DNA of 64,000 nucleotides. It comes from Marsupella aquatica. Lineage: Eukaryota; Marchantiophyta. Positions 23,085 to 35,433 of the stretch are shown here, in pieces. The stretch lies in the NCBI GenBank assembly GCA_973895155.1, contig OZ316892.1, forward strand, positions 7,130,001 through 7,194,000. The letters are read 5' to 3'. The notes below the pieces were generated by a model, which searched no databases, had not been told where the DNA came from, and worked only from the letters and a program-made list of their open reading frames with translations. A program made the position numbers and the translations under genes. Within the stretch, counting starts at the first letter, position 1. Each line of letters opens with the position of its first letter.

Positions 23085-26000
23085 CTACATTGGCGTGGCT
23101 TGGCGTGGGGCTGGGACGTCAAGCACAGGGACTCCTGTGACTGTAATCTCCTGCCTTGGCAAATGAAAGCCAATGCCGAGTTCTTCAAGCTGAGTCTTCA
23201 TGTGCAATATCATGTTGCTCCGTCGCTGCCATCGCTCTCCTGATTCCTGTATCACAACAACGGGTATCATGTTTCGCATCAGCCTTCGCCTTCCATTCTA
23301 CCACAGTCAAAATGACCGTGCATTGTAAGATGAGTTTCTTCACTTCCCATAGTCGAACAAGTTTCAATTGATCCAGCGTCTTTTCAGACGTCATTTTGAG
23401 ATGCCATTTCATATTAGTAGCTGTTTTTTATTTACGGCTAATGTATCTGACATGCTGAAGCTGGAATCTAATTGTTAGATCCCTGATTAAGCGAAATCCT
23501 TAGCCTATGCTAACCTGATAGTTGAGGTGATGCTGGATCCACAGAGCCATTCTCATTCTCGTGCTGTCCTCGATGTCCTTGCACACAATTCGGAAAACCG
23601 GGTACCAGAACTGTGGAAGTCCCTCAATGTACTTTGTCATTCGCTCTTTCAGCAACCCCAATTGTTCAACGGGCGTTCCGGAGTGGATTTGGAATTCGAT
23701 CGAATCCCACTGATCTGGACTGCGATAATAGTTCGAAATCGCCTTCGTTGCCAACACGGAATTAGGGTAATAAATCTTTTCGTTGGAACCGCTGCACATT
23801 CCATCAAATAGAGTGAACAGGAGGGAACGATCAATCCGTTAATTACGTTTCATTGAGAGAAGTTATCATGCTTTTTGCCGGCTGCAGAGTGATGCGGATG
23901 AGATACAAGTCAGATAGCATTCAGATGTAGATAGTTCAGCCCTCGGAACTTAAGGTGCCAGTAAATTCTCGCGAAAGTGTGCACTCCACTTGTACTAGGG
24001 AAGTCATTATCAGATTCCATCAGTTTGACAGCACAAATTGTAGTCTCCAGTAGATTCGATTCCTCAGTTACGAGAGATGCATTGTATGTAGCCTGATATC
24101 ACACACTTCGCGGAGCATATGCTCTGGAGGACATGCAGATCTCGAAAGCAAATGAGTATTTTAAGGGTGAGGATAGATCGTTCGATAATTTCCGTGCTCT
24201 ACCGAATCTTGTCATGTATGAACTTGGACAGAACAACCGAGTCCGCGTCCCAGAGACTCAATGGTGAGCTGTTATCGACTTCTATGATGATCGTTCTAAA
24301 CGAGCACTGGAGAGAGTCTTCTGCCCAAGTCGGTTTCTAATCTTCTTAGGAAATAGACAATCCAACTGAGTGGGCAGAAGAGACGAACCTGAGAAGAATG
24401 GTGTTGAGAATGTTCATTTCCTGTATCCAAAAACAAGCACCATTTTTTTCAGCGTTAGTTAGCTCTACCGCAGCGCATTTGATCGGAACCCCTTTCTAGT
24501 ATTTGGGTGAGACTTGCCACTCGAGATGCTGAAAGTTGAGAACTATGAAAAAGCAAGACACAGCAGGACAGACCAGTCATGGATACGAGAACGGGAGTGG
24601 ACCCCTGAGTGGACGCCACCATGGCAATTTTGAGGCCTTCCAGCATGAGCCTTTGTCCCGTAGTGAGCTTGCATACGTCTATCTCTCTTTTCAATCATCA
24701 CTGGTTTGCGGAAGTAATAAAGGAAGGCTTTCGCGGACGAATCATGCAGATGACTCTTTTGGTTTCTTGCCTTGGAATCGAAAGGAGATCCACGCATGCG
24801 GATGACTCTTGGATGAGTCAATCACTGTGACCTCGTTTCAAACTGTACAGAACTGTATACTGGTCACATGGTACGGTATCAAATTGTTCCTTCTACCTCT
24901 TTGACTCCACCAACAGGACTTTACTGCCTAAGATTTGATGGGATGCTGCAATACACGTCGATGGATTGCTCCGACCGAGACACATCGAGTGAACACGTTT
25001 CAGTGGTCCCACAATTAGTGATAGCTTCGAGATCCGGTACCACTGCATGGCCTTCTATTTCAAGTTCTTTCAATTGATGGTGCATATTCCTTGGGCGACT
25101 TTCACTGTTGAGAGTTTTTTAAATTATATATGTGCCTTCGTGCTGATGAATGGATACGCAGTTCGACAAACCAGCCTATAGGGATAAGATCGGGGGTATC
25201 TTTCGAGTAGGACAATCTAGCGATGAGAAAGTCCCCGCGTAGCTCGATCCTGTCAACTTATGTTGCATCTGAGGAAGCAACACGAGCGATTCTTTCTCTC
25301 CAACCTGCACATCTCAGGGTCTGGCTCCCTTCCTATAAATCTCTGCTCGTGTAATTGCTCCATTGTAATTTTCTGCTGATGTTTGCCGTCGTGGACTGAT
25401 CAAGTTTCTGAGAATGATTACATTTCCCCATAAACGTCAAATTCTGCTCATTCATTCTTGCTCTCTACACAAGAAGAAGTAGGTAGGATTTACGTAGAGC
25501 TGGTGCCTACCGAGCATTGCGACAAATTGAGTGCCTGGAGTAGCCATCTCAATATGCAATTATTCAATCGCGTTCTTGGAAAGCCCCCGTGTCGATTTCA
25601 TGAGTAATCTGGATAGGAGTTCATTGGCTTCTTGCGCTTGTCAAATGACATTGGCAACGCTTCTTTACTGATTTAATGTCATTACACTCTCCACAGAAGA
25701 GAGGTTTAAGGGTCGCTTACATCAATGTACTAGCGGGTTCATATGAGGGACTCCCTGTTTGCTTCTGGAGCCTCAGGAGCGATTCGTGCCATGAAATGAT
25801 CTGCAATGCGAGGTGAATGATTTGGTACTGTTGACCAGTCCACGGGGAGGACAGAATCCTTATACATAAAGCAGAGCCTGGCTTCATATACGGGACGAAT
25901 CCTTCACCCTGGTTGATTGTGTGGATATGTGGACTTCGCGATTCGCTAGCCTGTTTGTGAATTTCAGGTTGGAGTACGAACTGGACCAAGATTCAAGACC

Positions 26001-26550
26001 CTCGACCACGCTTTGATTGAGGCTATCTGCCCAGCTCTATAATATTAACGTGTATCTTGCAGGATCTTTAATTCGTGGTGATGACTTACTATCATTAAAC
26101 AGTCCACCGGGAGGTGTCACACAAGTGAACCGCCTGTTTTAGTTCACATGGTTCATGGTTGTCTGGACTTTACAATGCTGACGCTGGTCATTTGGTACGA
26201 CAGAGTATCTGAGAATGTACATACTGGGATCAAAATTTAAGTCTCTCGACCACGCCATCGTACTCATCTCCAATGTCTCTCTCGAGAAGCACAGGATGTG
26301 TTGACACACCGGGAGACAGCGGGAGGGATAATGACATCCTAAATTCTCTAAATCAATGGGTAATAGAGCTACTGGGCTTTCTACCGTAACGACGTCACCC
26401 TTATTCTAGATGCATTTAGTACTACCTTTACACTCTGAGAATTTTCTGACAGAAAGCGCTGCTCCACGAAATCGAAAGGAGCATAAGAGCTTCTTGGGTT
26501 CCCGTCAGTCGCTTCTGATTGGCTCAAACTAAAGTACAGGCTTATCATTC

Positions 26551-26605
<55 letters not shown>

Positions 26606-29600
26606 ACCTCGACGATCATGGCTTGGCCGTCCACGCTGATGCGGTCACCAACGTCGAAGGGATGCATTACGAAGAGGAAGATGAGGGACTCAAAGGTGCT
26701 GCGAGCCGCATTCCCAAACACAAAAACGGATGGCAGCAACACGGAGGAGAATGCTACCAGCAGCTTCTGCGTGTTCACTCCCATGATGAGAAAGCAAATT
26801 GTAATAGCAATTCCCAGCAACAACTGCATCACCATCCATCCATGACAAAAGCCAACAAGATTGTCATGAACCATACAGCATCAATGTCGTTCCTTCTGGT
26901 CCTGTAGGTCGTCAATACTAAGAGGATTATTACTTTTCCGAGCAATTACATACAGATTTTCATCTCTCCAATTGATTTGCCTCGTCTTCACTTTGCTGTC
27001 CTGCAACTTACGTGCGAGTGTCGTCATTCCCTTTCTTACCTTCTTGCGCATCGACCCCAGTCTGGATAGAAATGGCCTAAGTATTCCTTCCCTTGTTCGA
27101 GTCTCCCAATCCATTGCTGGGGTTTCAGTAGACTTTGAGTTCATTCGCTCTTACGAAGTGAACCAATGCGACATAGCAGTAACCGAATTTCCTGTCTTCA
27201 ATGTACTTTCATTAGATTAGAATTAGGTTGTTTTAAGGTGAGCCCTTCCTTCTATTGTCTTTCTCTCTTCCTAAAACAAAACAAGAAGGGTGAAATGTGA
27301 AGCCTACTCTTTGTCTTTTCCCTTTCGAACAGGGTAAGTGCCGAGCACCAGCGGTATAGTGATCTTGTTGTTGGACAGTGTTTAGGAAGCAGGCTATTTT
27401 TCAGACACAGAATTGAGACGTGAATGGGATAGAATTGAGGGACAATGATTCTACTTCAGTCTCCGCCAATGTCTGCACTCCGTGGTCGAGAGAGAAGAAT
27501 TTAAGTCATTGATTGAAAGAAATCGTACCACATCAAGCACGCGATGGAGTTTCGCCACCACAGTACGGTTGTCGCTGAGAGTGAGCGCCAGAGATCGACG
27601 CTCTTTATAAATGTTCACGACCCACTTCATGAGGGACTTTTTGGTTATGTGCCCTGCATCGTTCAGTTCAAAGAGCCCAAATGCTCGTGTCGCTTGTTCC
27701 TCGGGCAGAAAGTACAGGAAATCGCTCAACGATAAAAATTTCTCTCCGGGCCTCGCGATGTTGTAGAATATCTGCAGATGCATCCAGAGTAAGCAGCTCG
27801 CCAAGATTACTTCTAATCATAAACTGTAAGCAGTTGCAGTGCGCCAATCTAATACTGCAATCTATAACATCTATGTATAGGTAGTTTCAAATAAAACAGC
27901 TGTCTGGTACTAAATGATCAAATGTGTTTCTTTAGTCTTTCGCATTGTACATAGAAAGCGTGCATTCTTGCAGAAATCATGCTGTAGCTGAGCTGAAATT
28001 TTGTGAGAATGGTACAGGGTTTTCAGACAAGGATGCCTGTGTGAGTTCTTCTTCGGCTCTGGACGAATACTGACTAAATCGTTTTTTGAATTCTGGTAAG
28101 CTTGCAGGTGCTCATGTCCGAGAACTGTACGTGCTGAAACAATGAGTGGAGGAAGAGGGATCTCAAACCTGCTTGGCTGCAGCTTTAGCTTGAGACTCGC
28201 TGTCAATCGATTCGCCTACTTCTTTTTCTAATATGGATGAAAACGTTGCGATGTTCGTTTTGCGGATCATCTTCATCAACCTCTTCAGCGTCCATGCTGA
28301 AACGGTCTGAAAAGACAATGTTCAGGAGTGGAAATTCGTACTCAACTCTTCAAATCCGAGAATGACCTCTACAAAAGCATTTACAACACCCACATTTCGT
28401 ATCGCATTTGGATGCGCATATTTTCTCTGATTTGTCTCCTTCTGTATGTTGAGATGGCTATCATCGCTACTACTGTCAGTTGGGAAAGCTCTACTTTTGG
28501 AGCCAGCTTTAACTTTTCCTGGCATAACAGTGGAACCCACTATCTACAGGACTTTTTGCGACCTCTAATCTTGTTTTGCTGAAAAGTGGACCTTGACATT
28601 GCTTACAATAGACTTCCAGCAACAACGAAGTACATCCCTTTATGTAAGTGAAAAACCGGTTGAAGCCTTCAGTCAATCTCTTACATACATCAACACCAAA
28701 TCTCAAGATGAATAGTCCGAGCAAACAAAACGATTAGAGATTGCTTCTGTTTGACTTAGTTGCTCAAATAAGTGGACAGCAGATAAGTGTTGCCTAAGTC
28801 TGGAAGATAATTCAACAAAAAGTTAACACTCCAAAATTAAGGTAACTTTGAAAGGATGACTTAATTCCTACCTCTGACGTGAGCTCCTGCAGCTTGTCTT
28901 GCCCGATTGGTACTGAGCTGCGTGCGAGTATTGGTGTTGGCTCCGTATAGCTCACGCGCCTTACTCGTCCCAGTGGTGAGTGTAGCTGTGACGGTGTAGC
29001 GTATGGTGCGGTACCTCCCAAATTCATTCTGCTGGTAGACGTCAAATTCCGCCTGCTTGGTGAAGGTTCTAAGTAGGTTCTACTTGGGGCACGTGCTAGG
29101 CTCACTGTGGGGTGAGCTGGCTGGGTGGGTTCTTCCTCTACTGTTGTTGCAAGCTTCTCAAGAGATCGAAGATGATCCAGCCTCGGAAACACTGGACGAG
29201 ATTCTGGATGCTTGCTACTCGAAACCTGCTGTTGTTGATGCTCGTGCTGCACCTCTCCTGCTCTGCGACCAAGGCCATGAGAGGGTGATTCTTCACGCGA
29301 ACCACGGTTCGGAGTGGTCCAGTGGGGATCCTCTACGCGGGGTGCCGAGAGAGTTTCCAACACGTATTGATGAAACAGGCAATCTTGCACCCTATCAAAA
29401 TAGGCAGCACGGTGGAAGCTGTTTGCTGCCATTTTCACCGCCAGGATTTTAACCATCCACAACGCAGATGTTGTAAAGAGGCACCACAACACCTGATTCA
29501 CAATGTTGAGCTTATCAGTTAGGAAAAACCGTCTCTTTAGTATACAATTTTCTGTTCTGGGGAGTAACATGACAGGGTCCTTAATTCTCTCGTTTGGATG

Positions 29601-32600
29601 GGTTTGGCTGAGCAGGATGCCATTCGATCGTTTGATTCTCGCAAAGGAGGATGATTTAAAAGTTGATGGGAATCCCTTTGAGCTAAGGGACGAGGAACGT
29701 CCAAAATCTTATCTCGGGAACAGAGCAGCTGATCAAGAGCCTTGCTTTCCGTTAGATATGTACAAAAAGCAACCTACAGGTTGATTTGCAACTCTAACCA
29801 TGTGTCCAAACTGGCCCCTCCTAATGAAAAGAGTTGTTAAGAAGGGGTATGAAAATAGAATTCAACATCTCCAAGCTGCCTACCGCGTTACTTACAAACT
29901 CCCTCGTAGCTCAAGACTTTTACCTCGACATGTATGTTCGTAGACGTAGCTTATACAATCATCTGAATCAATCTAAACGTTGGCGTGCAGGTGAAAACAC
30001 TGAGAGAGTTTCAGAGCAAACCATATAGTAGAGAAGAAGAAAAAATTGCTCGGCATGGAAAGCTAATACAATCAGACGTGAAAACACTTGAGAGGAGAGT
30101 TTCAGAGCAAACCATATAGTGGTGAGGAAAAAGGTGCGCTCTGTATGGAAAGCTGGTACAATAAGAAGTAAAAACAATGCAGAGGAGAGTTTGGGAGCAA
30201 AGCATATAGTAGTGACGAAAAAAGATGTGCTCTGAATGGAACGCTGCTAGTACAATAAGAAAGAAAATCAATGGAGAGGAGAGTTTGAGAGTATACTATA
30301 TAGTAGTAGGAAAAACAGATGTATGGAAAGGTAGTACAACAAGAATATCATTTCACTCACAGACAGGAAAGAAGGATAGAGAATGACGACTCCAATCGCT
30401 GATCCATCCTAGTTTTTCGTAATGTAATGGGTGAGGGCTGAGAGCGCATCCTCGGCTATTCTTCAGCGCAGGTGTCGTTTGATCCAAGTGCCCACCAGTG
30501 GAGCCAGAAGGTTGTTCCCCTCCTTTGATTGCGTCTTCTGGAATATTTCAGCAAAGTGTTTACCTTCCTGGACCTTAGTTTCGTCGTCGATTAAACGATG
30601 CGAACTCTTTGACACAAATCATAACTATGAATTTGCTTGGGATTGTCACCGTTGTCCACTACAGTAATTGGCAGAGGCAGAGGGTAATGGGCGGCACACC
30701 ATAAGTTTGTACGATATCCAAGTTCATGCTTTGCGAAGGTCATTCCGATTGTAAGGACTTCCTGACTTGGTGAATATCATCGATTCATTGTGTACTCCTT
30801 CAGAAGTTGCATGATACATGGTCCTCACTCAGAACTTGTTCTTGGGGAACTAGGCCAGAGGTCTGCGTATATTTTACGATAACTAGAGCTCCAACTAAAT
30901 TGAGCACAATGGGCTGTTGTTATATGTTACTATGATTCTGAAAAGAGTTCCCAACGAAAAATCATTGACAGTCCAGAGTGCAGGGCAACAAACTGCCTCA
31001 TTCGTTAGTAATACAAACGGTCACTAACACTCCCTTGTAGACTTTTTGTACAGTCAAGACGACTGAAGTCACATGCTCTCCACCATTAAATCATGGAAGG
31101 TTAGGAATCCCTCAATGGAAATCCCAGTAGGAGCAAAGATTGGAGCACAAATGGAAATCCCAGTAGGAGCAAAGATTGCAGCACAAAGAGTAAGATGATG
31201 AACCAATGGGCTGTGGTAGGTTGGCCAGGGGATGAGCCTAGAACTGAGAGGTCCCAAGTTCAATCCCCCCTCCACATGCAAGGGTTGTGGAGGGTGTGTG
31301 TGGGTGGGTTGTAGTGGTGGGAATACTGGTTTCTCCTGAGCCCTGGCTGGTCCTATTTTTGGGCTCTTGTCCAACCCTCTCTCCCTTCTGGTCCTGGGTA
31401 TGACATCCCTTGTGGGCTACCCTACAAAGGTGTATGCTCTGGAGTTGATCGTCTATCCTCTGTTGGATGGGTCAGCTTCTGGTTTCAGGAAAGAAAAAAG
31501 AGGAAGATGATGTGAACAAGAAAAGCATTGACCCTACTTCGACTTTTTCCACCTCTTCAAGGAATGGGGACTAAAGAGTCAAACTTATGTTCTTGCTCAT
31601 ATTATATCGAAAACTAGTAAAGTTCCTCTATAAATTATAGAAGTACCCTAGTAACATTCAAGAGCCAGACAGTACAGCTCAGGTGTAAAATTAGGAGAAA
31701 AATCATGGGAGAAATCTTTGTGATCTAAAATTCAAAAGTATCTTCAGAGATTTTTCAGTCCAAAGCATAGCACTAACTGAACGAGACATTTATAAATCAT
31801 GGAGGCCTTAGTAGAGGGCAAAAGGCAATTTACAGAAAAGGCCAAACATAACAATTAAGGGTTTCCTTTTAGTCTAAAAAATTAATGTAACCTACTTTCA
31901 AAACCTTTGAAGAGTATTTACAAAACTTTCCATTCATAAATCAGCATGAAACTCTGCATCCATAGCTGTTGGGTTTGTAAATACATATATCCCACTAGAA
32001 AATGGTACATAGAACACCAAAACCAGGTGACATTCATGATCTCAAATGTAAAAGGAGGGGGGAGTGATCTCCAAATCTCACATCTATGGAAAAAGAGAAC
32101 ACTAAAGCACAACATCATGAAAACAGTCCCAGAATGTGCATAGTGAAGACCCAATACCAATTTTATTTTTTATTTTTTGTAGGGGAAGCTCGGGGGTCTC
32201 ACTATATGGGGACCTCCCCATCGCCTGTGACGTTTTTAGGCCTCGGACCCCCTAAAATGTAAGAAAAAAAATTTATTTTTTAACCCCTATAAAGTTGGAA
32301 TATTCTTGGAATATTCTAAAAATTGGATTAAAAAGACCCTAATGTTCTTATAAGTATCAAAATTGAATTTAAAATACCCTATTGTTCTTCTACAAAAATT
32401 CTTAAGTCTTCCCTTAGAACCAATAAAATGACCATATCCTTCGTCGCACGTGATATGCCATTTTTGTGGAAGTGAAACCCCCAGGGGACCAGCCCTGTCA
32501 ATACCAAGCAAGGGGGCATGAGGCAAAAGGCTTCCACCTGTACAAAGGAAGCCAGTTGCCAACTTTAATTCTATGGACCCCTAAACTCAACAACCAGGTC

Positions 32601-35390
32601 AAGCTTAAATTTACACCACAGAGGAGGATCACAAAGTGGAAGTTGGCTATAGTAGATATAACAAATCCTAGAGACTTTTCTGTGTGCCTCCAAATAATAA
32701 AGGTTTGAGCCTCCTCTGAACAAGTGTGAGACACTTGAGAATGATTGTGAGTACGAGAGAGGTGGTCCTCCATACTAAGGACCACCCTAGATTGTGAAAA
32801 TAGATCAAATACGAGGGGCAGTAGTGCCCGAGAGATGTTTTTCTAAAAGTGTATATGCCTAACTTCCCTAAACAGATCTGCTAGGTATAGAAGTGGAGGG
32901 GACCCATTGCCTGACCCAAAACCTGCCCGCATTCATGACCTTCTTGTTTGTAAGGTGTCTGTCACAAGCATATAAATAGGCAGAGCCCCAGGGACCACCC
33001 TTTCCATGTTTTGGATTAACCACTTAGGTTAGGGCCTTTCATGTTAGTATTTTTAATACAGTAGGGCCAGTTTACTAAAGAGGGCCAAACAGAGTACAAT
33101 GGAATAAAAGCAAAAGAGATCTGACAAGAGAGAACAAACACTACACTCAAAATAAAAGGGCAAATGTGCCCCCCACCAAACAAAAGCACATCATCCATTT
33201 TAGTTTGAGATGACTTTAGCCATTTGTCACTAACCTTTTTAAATTGTGAACTAAGTACTGTACTTAAACCGCCACTGCCCTATTATAACAAGAAGTGTCC
33301 AAGACTCCAACCTTTCTCGACATTCCACTCACTCACTCCTCTCCTTTACCATGCCAGTTTGCATGCTCTCACGAATTCAGGAAGAAATTACTTATAATGG
33401 TGAAACCTGGTGGATCCAGGTTTTGTCATGGCTAGTGATAGGTTAAGAGAAAATTAAGCTCCAATTCAGTATGAGCAGCATGGGCTAGACCCAACCAATG
33501 CTCAACCATAACATATACACCAGGGGCTCATCCCTTACAGTGGTATGACACAAGTTGGGTAGTCTAGAAATGATTAAGGCATGTCAAAGTCCTCCCGTAA
33601 CCAAAGTGTTACAACGTTTATTTTCTGGATGTACCACCCTTATGGGATATGTATTTTGGTAGCCCATAGCAAATCTGTCTTGCCTGTAATAATGTTTTAT
33701 CTCCTGAGCCGTAACTCATTAACAGATGTGCTTTGACACGCCCTATTGGAAAGCAAAGCTGTACACCTGACTGAGAGCTTGAAGGCAGACAGAAGGCTGG
33801 TTGGATTTGTATTTTGACATACCATTCTGTTACAATAAGGTAACAAGAATGACATATTCATTGAGCTATATATTTATCTAATGGTTGGAGTAGAGAAGCA
33901 GAGTAAGTACAAAACCCGTGGATGGAACATAGTAACGGGTTGAAGATGCTCTAAAAAACCTTTGCAATTTCAGGGCATTATTGGAGAAGAAATCCACTGT
34001 CAAGATTTGGATTGGCTCATTATGAAGTATCTGCATTACTTTGACTAAAATCAGAAAACATAAAATTTCTCTTTGGGCTTTAAGTGTATTAGTTAGTTCC
34101 TGTTACCAGAGCATTATAGGCAATACTAGCCTCTCCAAACTCAAGCTAAGCTCTATAAAATGGACTTTACTATAATCCTTATAGTGCCCCCAAAATGCCC
34201 TATAAACAGGATATAGTCCTAAACTATAAATGGGACTTTACTATATCCCTAAAGTGCCCCCAAAATGAACTATAAACAGGATATAGGACTAACCTATAAA
34301 CTGAACTTTGCTATATACTTAAAGAGCCCCCAAAATGCCTATAAACAGGACATTGTACTGACCTATAAACAGGACTTTACGATATCCCTAATCTGCCCCC
34401 AAAATGCCTTATAAACAGAATATATTACTAACCTATTAACCTTACTATATCCTTAGATCGACTGCCCCCCATATGCCCTATGAACAGGATATAGTACTAA
34501 CCTGTAAAAGGGGCTTCACTATATCCCTAAACTGCCCCCCAAATGCCGTATGAACAGAATATAGTACACGGGACTTTACTATATCCTTAGACTGCCCTGT
34601 AAACACAATATAGTAGAGCTTGTCAGACTATCCTAGTAAGCAAAGTCTTATGGGTCTAAACTTTTTACCCCTAAGATTCTTATGGGGTTGTATTTAGGTA
34701 GCTTGGGTTGTAACTTTTCAGATATAAGATTCTTATTGGGCTTGTATTTAGGTACTCCAGAACTTGTTACTTCCTAGTCATGGCCATAAAACAGTTTTTA
34801 TGGTCTTGACCTAATCTAATCTCATTTATAGCCTTGGCCCAATCTATCTCATGCATGGCCCTCCAGGTAATACACATCAAAATGTGGCAATATAGGGTGT
34901 GCACTCATTGATTTAAAGAAGGTAATACACATCAAAATGTGGCAATATAGGGTGTGCACTCATTGAGTTAAAGAAGGTAATACACATTAAAATGTGACAA
35001 TATAAGAATCACACATCAAAATGTGTCAATATAGGGTCTACAGTCATTGATTTAAAAAAAAAAAACCAAGTTTATCATGGTCTGGAGTAATGTTCTAAAC
35101 CCTATACTGGGACCCCATTTATGATGTGGCAATATAGGGTGTACTGTCATTGATTTAAAGAAAATAACCAAGTTATCATGGTCTGGAGTAATATCCTAAA
35201 CCCGATCCGTGGGACCCCATTTATGGTGGTGTTGTGACAGGCCCTAATAGTAAACCTATTAACGTGAGTTTACTAGTGTATATTCTTTTGTTGTATTTGT
35301 TCGAGAGAAAAGATTATATGAGAGAGAGGGCCCTAATAGTAAACCTATTCACGTGAGTTTACTAGTGTACATTCTTTTGTTGTATTTGTT

Positions 35391-35433
<43 letters not shown>

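Noticed and set aside
26545-26604. Ser-Leu repeat tail on the channel exon 6
   Set aside because: It is translation of the CT microsatellite past the donor. The conserved protein continues in the 32-base exon at 24389-24420.
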